From Campylobacteraceae bacterium (GTDB taxonomy: Bacteria; Campylobacterota; Campylobacteria; Campylobacterales; Sulfurovaceae), in contig JALVTE010000061.1 of assembly GCA_027024155.1 (NCBI GenBank), forward strand, positions 1-35,286: a stretch of DNA of 35,286 nt, in the 5' to 3' direction. Of the stretch, positions 1 through 8,520 are shown piece after piece; positions within the stretch are counted from its first letter, which is position 1, and the number at the start of each line of letters is the position of its first letter. Position numbers and translations under genes: made by a program. The notes under the pieces are model-generated. The model saw only the letters and a program-made list of their open reading frames with translations. It had not been told where the DNA came from and searched no databases.

Positions 1-62
1 GTTTTTATTAACCAATGACAGCGACCTCTTTTATCTTCCTCTTTCTACTTTAGCACCCCTTA

Positions 63-95
63 GTTTAACATGTTTTTTACATTGTCAAACTTTTT
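63..95 (+). terminator. possible weak intrinsic terminator
   Basis: An imperfect inverted repeat (GTTTAACA at 63-70 and TGTCAAAC at 83-90, one mismatch in eight) is followed directly by TTTTTATTTCTTT. This would suit a plus-strand gene ending to the left of the window, converging on gpmA. The stem is AT-rich and the loop is 12 nt, so the call is weak. The rest of 1-162 shows no convincing coding sequence. Confidence 0.28.
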
Positions 96-135
96 ATTTC
101 TTTGGGGTTTTGTATTATACGATGACAACATTAAT

Positions 136-169
136 AAACTTTCAACTCAAAACTTAAAACTTTCAACTC
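136..169. repeat. 13-bp direct repeat at the 3' end of gpmA
   Basis: AAACTTTCAACTC occurs at 136-148 and again at 157-169, a 21-bp period, with the related AAAACTTAAAAC between the copies. The second copy overlaps the last codons and stop of gpmA (minus strand). It could be a short slippage-prone tract or chance in AT-rich DNA. Confidence 0.5.
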
Positions 170-861
170 CTAAGTACATGCTTATTTAAAATTTCAAGCT
201 CTCTATTAATATCATAAACAATCACTTCTCCAGTAGGAATTTCCAATTTACCTATATCTTCTTTAGAAATATTTTCCAAATACATTACAAGAGCGCGCAA
301 AGAGTTTCCGTGGGCTGATATAAAAACTTTTTTATTCTCTTTTAAATATGGAGTAATAACATCGTTATAATACTCCAATACTCTTTTTTTTGTATCCTTT
401 AAAGATTCTGACAGAGGTAAAAGATTATGCTCTATATTTTGATACTTTTTCTCATTCCATGGAACTCTTGGGTCGTTTGTATCCAAAGGAGGAGGCGGGG
501 TGTCGTATCCTCTTCTAATTGCTAAAAATTTCTCTTGCCCATACTCTTTTAAAACTTCGCTTTTATTTCTGCCCTGCCAGGCACCATAGTGTCTTTCATT
601 TAATTTATAACTTTTTAAAACGTCTATATGCTCCCACTCAATCTCTTTTAAAACTATTTGTGCGGTATGAATTGCCCTCTTAAGCCACGAAGTAAAGCAA
701 ATGTCGGGTGAAATACCAGCATTTTTTAAAAGCATTGCAGACTCTTTCGCCTCTTTTACTCCCTTGTTGCTTAAATCCACATCTGTCCAGCCGGTAAAAA
801 GGTTTTGTTGATTATAAACACTCTCTCCGTGCCGCATTAATATAAGCTGTGCAGTTCTCAT
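163..861 (-). CDS. gpmA: 2,3-bisphosphoglycerate-dependent phosphoglycerate mutase
   Basis: This cytoplasmic enzyme interconverts 3-phosphoglycerate and 2-phosphoglycerate in glycolysis and gluconeogenesis through a phosphohistidine. The 232-aa product has the histidine-phosphatase signature LMRHGES with the acceptor His at residue 11. It also has the ERHYGAWQG stretch with Glu89 and the second His at 184 in SAHGNSLRA. These match the spacing of E. coli GpmA (His11, Glu89, His184). The length is normal for the proteobacterial dPGM form. An AAAGGAT ribosome site precedes the ATG. The gene follows the proton ATPase by 12 bp and is probably the last gene of the pyruvate dehydrogenase run. Helicobacter and Campylobacter are known for the unrelated cofactor-independent GpmI, so a dPGM is somewhat unusual if the host is Campylobacterota. 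Enolase, the next step, lies in the opposite operon. Confidence 0.96.
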   Translation of the reverse strand: MRTAQLILMRHGESVYNQQNLFTGWTDVDLSNKGVKEAKESAMLLKNAGISPDICFTSWLKRAIHTAQIVLKEIEWEHIDVLKSYKLNERHYGAWQGRNKSEVLKEYGQEKFLAIRRGYDTPPPPLDTNDPRVPWNEKKYQNIEHNLLPLSESLKDTKKRVLEYYNDVITPYLKENKKVFISAHGNSLRALVMYLENISKEDIGKLEIPTGEVIVYDINRELEILNKHVLRS

Positions 862-873
862 TATTAAATCCTT

Positions 874-3540
874 TTATATTACATCCATTCCTATCTTTTT
901 TCTATAATATCTTAATACAATCATTTTAACCATATCATTAAAGACAAACCAGCTAAATGCATATCCCCATAGAAATAGAGCCCATTGCCAATTTATAGGT
1001 GTCATTAATCCAAAACCAAAAACTCCTATAATTGTTCCTAATATTGCTGTAGAAAACGATGCTAAAGCTAACACCCAAGATGGATATGGTTTTTTAAAGA
1101 ACCAATCGGCAATACGAGTATTAAATATTGTTAAATGTCCTGCAACTATAAGTTTTACAAAAAAGGCAGTTTGAACAAATCCTAAAAATGATTTATCATC
1201 TTTCATATTTATCCATGATGGAACTTCTGGTAAAAACATAGCTGTATCAGGATGTGATTTTAAATATACCATCGTAATATAAAAAATTGTAAAAGAGCTA
1301 AGCACTCCAGCAATTCCTAGCCAAGTTGATAAAACAAACATCTCTTTCATATCCCATCTAACAGGTTTTTCATGCACCTTGGTATTATCATAAGCAATAG
1401 TCATAATAGGTATATCATTAAGAAGTGCCAATACAATAATCATAATAGCTGTAATTGGATAAAAATTAAACACTACAATAGCCAAAGTCATAAAAATAAT
1501 AATTCTAATAGTTTCAGCTATTCTATAAATTACATAGCTTTTCATTCTTTCAAATATGATTCTTGCTTGTTTTATTGCATCAACAATAACCATAAGACCC
1601 GGTGCCATTAAAACTATATCCGCTGCTGCTCTCGCTGCATCAGTAGCACCACTAACAGCAATACCACAATCAGCCTTTTTAAGTGCTGGTGCATCATTTA
1701 CACCATCTCCTGTCATTCCAACAATATGATCCGCTTTCTGTAACTCATCCACAATAAAATATTTATCTTCAGGGAATACTTGTGCAAAACCATCAGCCTC
1801 TTCAATAAGTGATATTATTTCTGACTCATGTTTTTTAATTGTCCCTTTTGGTAATGGTCTGTTATATAACTCTTTTTTTACCTCTTCTACTATACTATAC
1901 ACATTTTTTTGAATATCTTTTTCAGAAGCAAGAGGTTCTAAAGTTTTTGTAATTGCTTTCGATAAAACCTCTGCTAAAAATAGATACTCATCATAACTCT
2001 CACCTTTTAACTCTCTTACATCTTCTATATTTTCACCAATACCTAAAATACCGGCAATATATTTAGCAACCGCAATATTATCGCCTGTTACCATCTTGAC
2101 TTTTACACCTTTTGCCTTTGCTTCTTTTATAGCATCTTTAGAGTCCTCTCTTGGAGGGTCAAACAAAGGTATAAGACCTACAAAGTGATATACATCTTCT
2201 TCACTATTTCTATAAGCAACACCTAATGTTCTAAAGCCTTTAGAAGCAAAATCATTTACCTTTTCATAAGCCTCTTGTTTATTAAATTCATGTTCATCAC
2301 ACTCTTCTATAATTACTTGAGGTGCACCTTTTGTAAATACTTTGCACCCATTTCCTTCATAAACTCCCTCTGTTCTTTTATGAACAGGGTCAAAAGGAAT
2401 AAATTTTTTCAATTTATATTTTACAAGTTCTTTTTTTAAACCATTTTTCTCTAAATATTCAAATATTGGTTTTTCTATAGGGTCTTTATTCTCCTCTTTA
2501 CTAGCAAGTGCCGCATATAACATAAGTTCATTCTCTGTATGATTCTTTGCAATATATGGAGTAGAAAGACTCATTTTATTTTGTGTAAGAGTTCCTGTTT
2601 TATCAGAACATAATATATCCATTCCAGCTAATTCTTCTATAGATGCAAGTCTCGATACAATAGCCTCTTTAGCTGCAAGAGCACGAGCACCTAAAGCCAT
2701 AGTTACAGTTAATACAGCAGGCATTGCTACAGGAATTGCGGAGATAGTAAGAACTAATGCAAATATTAGTAAATCAACAAGTGGTTCATCTCTTTTAATA
2801 CCAAAATACACAATTATAAATATCATTACAACTGTTACTGCTATTAAAAAATTACCCACTTTTATAACCATCTTTTGGAAATGACTTTGCTCCTCTCTTT
2901 GTGCTTTTGCTACAAGTCCAACAGTTTTTCCAAAATAAGTATTAAGTGCAGTTGCAGTAACTTTTGCAATCATTTCACCCTGTTTAACTATAGCATTAGC
3001 ATATAAAGTATCACCCACTTTTTTATTTACCGGTAAAGACTCTCCAGTAAGTGCTGACTGATCAACTTGTATAAAATCACTACCACCTATTAGTTCACAA
3101 TCTGCTGGAACAATATCACCAATTTTTATTTTAATAATATCATCTGGCACAATTTCTCGTGCATCTACTTGTTGCCACTCACCATCTCTTAAAACTGTTG
3201 CTTTTCTAGCTAATTTCTTTTTTAAAACAGCAATGGCATTTAAAGCTTTTGATTCTTGGTAGAAATCTACAAAAGCATTCACTAAAAGCATTACCATAAT
3301 AACAGTAAAATCTTCCCACCTTTTAGCAACTGCTGAGAGTATTGCAGCAATTTCTATCATCCAAGGAATTGGTCCCCAAAAACGTCTAAAGAGTCTATGA
3401 AACCAACTCTCTTCTTTCTCTTTTATCTCATTATAGCCAAACTTTTTCAGCCGTTCTGAAACTTCATCTTGAGTTAAACCTTTAAGATTACTTGTGTTTT
3501 TACTTACACTTACAGCTCTTTTTTTCTTGTTTTTCTTCAT
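874..3540 (-). CDS. P-type (PIIIA) plasma-membrane proton-transporting ATPase
   Basis: This is an inner-membrane cation pump of the P-type superfamily, 888 aa. Visible landmarks are LTGES (164-168), the phosphorylation site DKTGTLT with Asp313, KGAPQ (404-408), TGDN (485-488) and GDGVNDAPAL (611-620). The membrane segment LLNDIPIMTIAYD (706-718) has an Asp at 709 aligned with the proton-carrying Asp of plant and fungal H+-ATPases, which supports the PIIIA proton-pump class. Hydrophobic helices flank the A domain (about 60-95, 225-285) and fill the C-terminal third. The segment of about 80 residues between TGDN and the following FAQVFPEDKY is longer than I expect for plant/yeast PMA. The ATG has an AAAGGAG site and lies 12 bp after lipA. 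The gene is more AT-rich than the pdh genes. Proton specificity is inferred from family resemblance. Confidence 0.9.
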   Translation of the reverse strand: MKKNKKKRAVSVSKNTSNLKGLTQDEVSERLKKFGYNEIKEKEESWFHRLFRRFWGPIPWMIEIAAILSAVAKRWEDFTVIMVMLLVNAFVDFYQESKALNAIAVLKKKLARKATVLRDGEWQQVDAREIVPDDIIKIKIGDIVPADCELIGGSDFIQVDQSALTGESLPVNKKVGDTLYANAIVKQGEMIAKVTATALNTYFGKTVGLVAKAQREEQSHFQKMVIKVGNFLIAVTVVMIFIIVYFGIKRDEPLVDLLIFALVLTISAIPVAMPAVLTVTMALGARALAAKEAIVSRLASIEELAGMDILCSDKTGTLTQNKMSLSTPYIAKNHTENELMLYAALASKEENKDPIEKPIFEYLEKNGLKKELVKYKLKKFIPFDPVHKRTEGVYEGNGCKVFTKGAPQVIIEECDEHEFNKQEAYEKVNDFASKGFRTLGVAYRNSEEDVYHFVGLIPLFDPPREDSKDAIKEAKAKGVKVKMVTGDNIAVAKYIAGILGIGENIEDVRELKGESYDEYLFLAEVLSKAITKTLEPLASEKDIQKNVYSIVEEVKKELYNRPLPKGTIKKHESEIISLIEEADGFAQVFPEDKYFIVDELQKADHIVGMTGDGVNDAPALKKADCGIAVSGATDAARAAADIVLMAPGLMVIVDAIKQARIIFERMKSYVIYRIAETIRIIIFMTLAIVVFNFYPITAIMIIVLALLNDIPIMTIAYDNTKVHEKPVRWDMKEMFVLSTWLGIAGVLSSFTIFYITMVYLKSHPDTAMFLPEVPSWINMKDDKSFLGFVQTAFFVKLIVAGHLTIFNTRIADWFFKKPYPSWVLALASFSTAILGTIIGVFGFGLMTPINWQWALFLWGYAFSWFVFNDMVKMIVLRYYRKKIGMDVI

Positions 3541-3552
3541 TTCATACTCCTT

Positions 3553-4383
3553 TTACAAGTTACTCGCATTATATGAACTTCTTACCAAAACTCCCGATGC
3601 TACGGCTTTAAATCCCATATTGTAAGCCTCTTCTTTTATTTCATCAAAAAAGCTTTGAGGATAATACTTTTTTACCGGGTAATGTTTTGGGCTTGGCTGT
3701 AGATACTGCCCTATTGTTAGTTCGCTCACTCCAACATCTAGCAACTCTTGCATTGTCTCTTTAAGCTCTTGAAGACTCTCACCTAATCCTACCATTAAAG
3801 AGGATTTTACAATTTTTTTAGAGTGCTTTGCATAATAGTTTAACACTTTTAAACTTCTCTCATAATCGCTTTGGGGGCGGATTAATTTGCTTAATCTGCG
3901 CACAGTCTCTTGATTATGTGCCAATTTATGGGCATTAGTTGCGACTATTAACTCTAAAGAATTTAAATTATATCTAAAATCTGGGGTTAAAAGTTCTACT
4001 TTAGTTGCAGGATTTTTCTCTTTTACTGCTGCAACACAATTTACAAAATGCTCTGCGCCGTAATCGCTTAAATCATCCCTATCAACCGAAGTAATTACCA
4101 CATAATCAAGCTGTAAATCATAAATTGCCTGTGCTAAACGGCGGGGTTCTTCTCTGTCCACTTTTTCGCCTTTTCCTGTTTGAACATTACAAAATTTACA
4201 TGCTCTTGTGCAGATATTGCCCAAAATCATAAAGGTAGCGCTTTTTTTAGCATAACACTCGGCTCTATTGGGGCAAAGAGCTGCCTCGCATACTGTATTT
4301 AAGCGGTTTTTTTGCAAAACAGAGACAATTTTTTCTATCTCTTGCGGATTTGGCGCTTTTACTTTCGGTTTATAATAAGTCAT
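3553..4383 (-). CDS. lipA: lipoyl synthase (radical SAM)
   Basis: LipA inserts two sulfurs into protein-bound octanoyl groups to make the lipoyl cofactor of 2-oxoacid dehydrogenases. The 276-aa sequence has the auxiliary-cluster motif CX4CX5C (Cys32, Cys37, Cys43). It also has the radical-SAM motif CX3CX2C (Cys58, Cys62, Cys65) in the order specific to lipoyl synthases. The C-terminal RSSYNA holds the Ser that ligates the auxiliary cluster in studied LipA proteins. The ATG overlaps the lipB stop as ATGA, so translation is probably coupled. Position right after pdhA-pdhB-E2-lpd-lipB says it matures the E2 encoded upstream. Confidence 0.97.
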   Translation of the reverse strand: MTYYKPKVKAPNPQEIEKIVSVLQKNRLNTVCEAALCPNRAECYAKKSATFMILGNICTRACKFCNVQTGKGEKVDREEPRRLAQAIYDLQLDYVVITSVDRDDLSDYGAEHFVNCVAAVKEKNPATKVELLTPDFRYNLNSLELIVATNAHKLAHNQETVRRLSKLIRPQSDYERSLKVLNYYAKHSKKIVKSSLMVGLGESLQELKETMQELLDVGVSELTIGQYLQPSPKHYPVKKYYPQSFFDEIKEEAYNMGFKAVASGVLVRSSYNASNL

Positions 4384-4952
4384 ATAAAACTCTCTTTTAT
4401 AAAATTTACCATCTCTTTATTAACTTCATTTTGTGTTAAAAAAATACCCTCGTTTTTTAGCGATGTCGGAACAATACCGCTTAAATTGCAAGGATTTACC
4501 TGCGAATGAAAATTTAAATCCACATTTACATTCAGGGCAACACCATGCAAAGAAACCCCTTGAGAGTAGCGAAAACCCAAAGAGGCTATTTTTCTCTTTC
4601 CGATATAAAAACCGGGGTTCTTTTTATCAAATTGAACACTTGGCAGATATTTATTAAAAAATTTACCAAACGAATCGATTACCCTTTTATAAAAAAAGGC
4701 AGGGCTTTTTACTTGAAAACAGAAATAGTAAATATTCTGCCCCGGTGAGTGGCAAGTAATAGAACCGCCTCTGTCGCATTTGACGGTATCGACATAAAAG
4801 CTTGCTTTCTCATCATACCCTACGGTAAAAACATTCGGGTGCGAACACAAAATTAAATGGTTCTTTTTATCTTTTAAAGCTTTGCTATGCACTGCCTGCA
4901 TCATTTCGCGCCCCTTGCTATACTCTATTTCGCCCCAATTATGTATAATCAT
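4380..4952 (-). CDS. lipB: octanoyl-[ACP]:protein N-octanoyltransferase
   Basis: LipB moves octanoyl from acyl carrier protein to the lipoyl-domain lysine, giving LipA its substrate. In the 190-aa product I see RGG (61-63), the HSPGQ segment (His68, equivalent to HGPGQ), the catalytic Lys121 in KRKIASLGFR, HGVALNVNVDL (136-146), and the acyl-accepting Cys155 in NPCNLSG. The sequence is divergent (ITCHSPGQNIYYF instead of the usual VTYHGPGQ) but the Lys/Cys dyad is kept. It overlaps lpd upstream and lipA downstream by ATGA on both sides, which implies tight coupling of cofactor synthesis with the complex. Confidence 0.93.
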   Translation of the reverse strand: MIIHNWGEIEYSKGREMMQAVHSKALKDKKNHLILCSHPNVFTVGYDEKASFYVDTVKCDRGGSITCHSPGQNIYYFCFQVKSPAFFYKRVIDSFGKFFNKYLPSVQFDKKNPGFYIGKRKIASLGFRYSQGVSLHGVALNVNVDLNFHSQVNPCNLSGIVPTSLKNEGIFLTQNEVNKEMVNFIKESFI

Positions 4953-6259
4953 AATCTATAAAACGCCCTATCAATAGCTTCAGAAAATGTAGGATGCGCC
5001 AATATAGCTTTTTGCGCCTCTTTTGCATCCATTTCGCCTGCAACTGCCATTGCAACAATTCCAATAAGCTCTTGGGCATTTGGCGCTAAAATCTCTCCGC
5101 CTAAAATAAAGCCCTGCTTATCGCTGTAAATAACAACTAAGCCATTTGTGGCACGGTTATATGCCGAGTAGGTAAATTGGCTAAGCGGCACAATAGTCTC
5201 TTTATACTCATCATCTTTAAGCATAGATTTTATCTCTCCGACATAAGCATAACTCATCGGCAGAGTGTTGATAAATTTTACAACACTATTTAAATTAAGC
5301 TTTTTAGGCGTTTTGCCAAGTATCCTTTGTGTAACATTTAAAACTTCGGCTCTTGCTGCGTGCGCTAACTGCAATTTACCGTTACAATCGCCTACAGCAT
5401 AGTGGTCTTTTAAAGATGTCTCAAAAAATGCATCTGTTTTAATGCTTCTATCAACTTCTATATCTTTGCACTCTATTACATCAATGTTTGCTTTTCGCCC
5501 TGTTGCAACAAGCAGCATTGGTGTATAAATAGTTTTGCCATCTTCAAATACAATATGCACACCCTTTTTAGTATCTTTTGCACTTTTTATCGAATGCTCC
5601 AGCAAAAAGCTTACACCCAGTTTTTCCAACTCTTTTTGGATATGCTGTGCAATCAGCGGGTGTGCTTTTGCTAAAATCTGCTCTTTTCTGTAAATTAGCG
5701 TAACTTCAACTTTTGCACTCGCAAAAAAGCTTGCCATCTCTAAAGCAATGGCACCTGCACCGTAAATTGCAACTTTTTTAGGCAATTCCTGCAATTTCAA
5801 GACTTCATCGCTTGTAATAATATCTTTTTTGTTATACTCTATGCCATCTGGGATAAAAGCACTCGAACCTGTTGCGATAACAATGTTTTTTGCCTCTAAA
5901 ATTTTTCCGTCTGCTTCAACTCTGTAAGGGGCAATTAATTTTGCATCTGCCTCTATTAAATCCACATTGGCACACTGTTTTAGAATAACTTGGGTTACAT
6001 TTTTAAGCAGTTTCTCTTTTTTGCTGACTAACTCTTGCATATTCAGCGAAATTTTGCCCTCTAAAATAGGGTTATCACTCTCGCTTACAATATTTGCATA
6101 ATGCAAAAACATTTTGGAAGGAATACACCCCTTATGCAGACACACTCCGCCAAGCTGAGACATATCTTTTTCGATAAGGGCAACCTTTTTGCCATTTTTT
6201 ACAGCAACTACCGCACCGGCATAATTTAATCCACCACCGATATAGATTATGTCATACAT
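4949..6259 (-). CDS. lpdA: dihydrolipoyl dehydrogenase (E3) of the pyruvate dehydrogenase complex
   Basis: This FAD/NAD disulfide oxidoreductase reoxidises the dihydrolipoyl arm of E2. I start it at the ATG at 6259 (MYDIIYIGGG, 436 aa). That codon sits just behind GAGGAGG, whereas the longer frame opens with a TTG that is part of this ribosome site. The FAD motif is GGG near residues 8-10. The redox pair is in GGVCLHKGCIPSK (Cys40, Cys45). NAD binding is at AIYGAGAIALEMA, and the C-terminal active-site His422 is in AHPTFSE. The ATG lies one base after the E2 stop. The C-terminal motif has AHPT rather than HPHPT, and the essential His remains. A second, different lpd lies at 15218-16618. Confidence 0.94.
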   Translation of the reverse strand: MYDIIYIGGGLNYAGAVVAVKNGKKVALIEKDMSQLGGVCLHKGCIPSKMFLHYANIVSESDNPILEGKISLNMQELVSKKEKLLKNVTQVILKQCANVDLIEADAKLIAPYRVEADGKILEAKNIVIATGSSAFIPDGIEYNKKDIITSDEVLKLQELPKKVAIYGAGAIALEMASFFASAKVEVTLIYRKEQILAKAHPLIAQHIQKELEKLGVSFLLEHSIKSAKDTKKGVHIVFEDGKTIYTPMLLVATGRKANIDVIECKDIEVDRSIKTDAFFETSLKDHYAVGDCNGKLQLAHAARAEVLNVTQRILGKTPKKLNLNSVVKFINTLPMSYAYVGEIKSMLKDDEYKETIVPLSQFTYSAYNRATNGLVVIYSDKQGFILGGEILAPNAQELIGIVAMAVAGEMDAKEAQKAILAHPTFSEAIDRAFYRL

Positions 6260-6260
6260 T

Positions 6261-7553
6261 TTACGCCTCCTCAAAATTTTGCGGATTTTGTATCTCTTCT
6301 TTTAAATCTTTTACAAAAAGAGCCGCTTCGTAACCGTTAATAAGCCTATGGTCAATAGTTAAAGTAATATTTAACTCTTTATTTTCTATTGCTCCTACTG
6401 CAACTATGCCGCTTTCATCTTGGTTTATCATTGCATCAAAACGGTTAATTTTAAGCATTCCAAGATTAGAAATCCCAAAATTCCCACCACTCAACTCTTC
6501 GGGGCGGAAAGTTTTGCTTTGCAATTTGCTTTTAAATGCTTCTAACTTTTGGCTGATTTCTTGAATGCTTAAATTTTGTGCTCCTTTGATAACCGGCATA
6601 TAGAGATTTTTTGCATCTGCTACGGCAACAGAGATATTCGCATTTGGTGAAACTAAAAGCATATTACCATTCATTTTCGAGCGGAAACTCTCATACCGCA
6701 TCATCACTTTTGCAAAAATTTTCACAAGCCATGCGGTAATGCTGTGCTTTTTGTTTTTTTCTAAAAGTTCACTGTTTAGACTCTCGTAAATATGGTAAAT
6801 AGGTTTTTGCGCCGAAGCTGTTACATTTGCAATAATCGCTTTTTGCATCGAATTTATCGGAACCTCTTTAGAGAGATTACGGCTTTGAATAAAGGCTTCA
6901 AGCTCTTGTGTATCTATTTTATGCTCTAGTGTAAACTCTTTAAAATCAATTTTAAAATCATCAAGCAGCTGCCGTGCTTTTGGGGTAAAGTATCTCTCTT
7001 TTATAAATTCGATAACATCTTCGCTATGTATTGTTTCATTTGCATACTTTTTAAAAAGCGCTTTTATATCAACTCCATACTCTTGCACTAACTCTTTAGC
7101 TTTTGGCGAAATTTGGCTCTCTTTTGGAACTTCTAAGTTTTTGGGCACTGCGTTTAACTCTTTTGCAACGGCACTCTCTTTATACTCTGCCGGCTCTTTT
7201 TTATGAGGAGCTTCTTTTGTGGGCTCTTTAAGAGTTTTCTCTTTTTTTTCTTCAGGAACACTCTCTTTTGGCTCTTTTGCCTTATGAACGCTCTCTTCAC
7301 TGCCTTTTACCTCATCTTGGCTCTCTATTTTGGCAATGACTGTTTTTACAGGAACGGTGCTTCCCTCTTTTACAAGCAGCTCTTTTATTACACCAGCGTG
7401 AAATGTCTGCACTTCCATTATCGCTTTATCGCTTTCGACTTCGGCAATAACATCACCGACTTTTACCGTGTCGCCAACCTTTTTCTTCCACTCGATTAAT
7501 TTACCCTCTTCCATAGAGTCGGAGAGTTGAGGCATTACAATATTATAAACCAT
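6261..7553 (-). CDS. aceF: dihydrolipoamide acetyltransferase (E2) with two PSBD-like segments
   Basis: This core subunit of pyruvate dehydrogenase (430 aa) transfers acetyl from E1 to CoA. One lipoyl domain covers residues 1-78, with the lipoylated Lys43 in ESDKAIME. A Lys/Glu/Pro-rich linker follows (81-147). Then come two consecutive subunit-binding-like segments, SPKAKELVQEYGVD (from 149) and TPKARQLLDDFKID (from 190), where most single-lipoyl E2 chains have one. The acyltransferase domain fills about 232-430. The catalytic motif reads DHRLINGYEAA: His402 is present, but the Asp of HxxxDG is Asn406. It overlaps E1 beta by 11 bp and precedes E3 by one base. The neighbouring E1 subunits make pyruvate the likely substrate; a branched-chain or acetoin complex is less likely. 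Confidence 0.93.
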   Translation of the reverse strand: MVYNIVMPQLSDSMEEGKLIEWKKKVGDTVKVGDVIAEVESDKAIMEVQTFHAGVIKELLVKEGSTVPVKTVIAKIESQDEVKGSEESVHKAKEPKESVPEEKKEKTLKEPTKEAPHKKEPAEYKESAVAKELNAVPKNLEVPKESQISPKAKELVQEYGVDIKALFKKYANETIHSEDVIEFIKERYFTPKARQLLDDFKIDFKEFTLEHKIDTQELEAFIQSRNLSKEVPINSMQKAIIANVTASAQKPIYHIYESLNSELLEKNKKHSITAWLVKIFAKVMMRYESFRSKMNGNMLLVSPNANISVAVADAKNLYMPVIKGAQNLSIQEISQKLEAFKSKLQSKTFRPEELSGGNFGISNLGMLKINRFDAMINQDESGIVAVGAIENKELNITLTIDHRLINGYEAALFVKDLKEEIQNPQNFEEA

Positions 7554-8520
7554 TTTTATGCCCCCACTCTATAACTTTTTTTGTAATCGAATCGACTGTT
7601 GGAATAGAAGCTAACTCCAACTTTCTATTATAAGGAATAGGCACATCTTCTCCTGCAATGCGTAGTGGCGGTGCATCAAGAGAGTAAAAGAGCTCTTCGG
7701 CAGCCCAGCTTACAATTTGCGAACCAAATCCGCCGGTTTTATGGTCTTCTTCTACCATAACTAAACGCGAAGTTTTCTTTATCGATTTTGCAAGGGTTTC
7801 GTAATCTATCGGATTTAAAGAGCATAAATCTATAACTTCACAACTGCAGTTTAACTCTTTTTCTATCGCTGCAACACTGGCTGTTACATCATCTAAAATT
7901 TTTAGATAACTCACAATCGTAATATCTTTGCCCTCTTTTACCACTCTTGCTTTAAAGGGGTCTTGTGTATCATTAAAATCAACTTCGCCCTTTTTGTTAT
8001 AGAGCAATTCATGCTCTATAAAAACAACAGGGTCATCTAATAAAATCGCCTTTTTCAAAGCGTGATAAGCGTGATTCACATCCGAAGTGGCAACAACGCG
8101 AAGCCCCGGTACGGCACTGAGCATCTGCTCGTAACTTTCACTATGTTGTGCTGCTAATTGCCGGCTGACACCTTGCGGAAAACGCACAACCATCGGTAGT
8201 TTAATTTTACCATTACTCATATAGTGAAATTTAGACATATGGTTAATAATTTGGTCAAACGCCAGCAGAGAAAAGTTTGCTGTCATAATTTCTGCAACAG
8301 GTCTTAAACCCCCTATTGCCATACCTACCGCATTTCCTACAATACTTAACTCTGCAATGGGCGTATCTATTACCCTCTTTTCGCCATATTTTTCTACCAA
8401 TCCTTCCGTTACTCGGTAACTGCCGCCATAGAGCCCCACATCTTCGCCTAAAATAACGATATTTTCATCTTTTTGCATCAATTCATCTAATGCTCTGTTG
8501 AGTGCTTCACGATACAACAT
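7543..8520 (-). CDS. pdhB: pyruvate dehydrogenase E1 component, beta subunit
   Basis: This is the beta half of the heterotetrameric E1 (325 aa), which decarboxylates pyruvate with thiamine diphosphate. Family markers are GEDVGLYGGSYRVT (25-38), DTPIAELSIVG (52-62) with Glu57 placed to activate the thiamine ring, and AAQHSESYEQM with His126. EEDHKTGGFGSQI in the C-terminal transketolase-type domain is also typical. The ATG follows GAGGAG and overlaps the end of pdhA by 14 bp; the 3' end overlaps E2 by 11 bp. Split alpha/beta E1 differs from the single-chain AceE of enterobacteria. The 2-oxoacid specificity is inferred from the setting, since branched-chain and acetoin E1 beta subunits look similar. 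Confidence 0.92.
   Translation of the reverse strand: MLYREALNRALDELMQKDENIVILGEDVGLYGGSYRVTEGLVEKYGEKRVIDTPIAELSIVGNAVGMAIGGLRPVAEIMTANFSLLAFDQIINHMSKFHYMSNGKIKLPMVVRFPQGVSRQLAAQHSESYEQMLSAVPGLRVVATSDVNHAYHALKKAILLDDPVVFIEHELLYNKKGEVDFNDTQDPFKARVVKEGKDITIVSYLKILDDVTASVAAIEKELNCSCEVIDLCSLNPIDYETLAKSIKKTSRLVMVEEDHKTGGFGSQIVSWAAEELFYSLDAPPLRIAGEDVPIPYNRKLELASIPTVDSITKKVIEWGHKNGL

Noticed and set aside
1372-1611. Plus-strand 79-codon open frame rich in Asn, Ser and His
   Set aside because: It lies opposite the C-terminal membrane region of the proton ATPase, has low-complexity composition, and no ribosome site or family resemblance.
6260-6274. TTG start for the first lpd giving five extra residues (MRRRK)
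   Set aside because: These codons are the GAGGAGG ribosome site and the E2 stop region; the ATG at 6259 has correct spacing and gives the typical N terminus.
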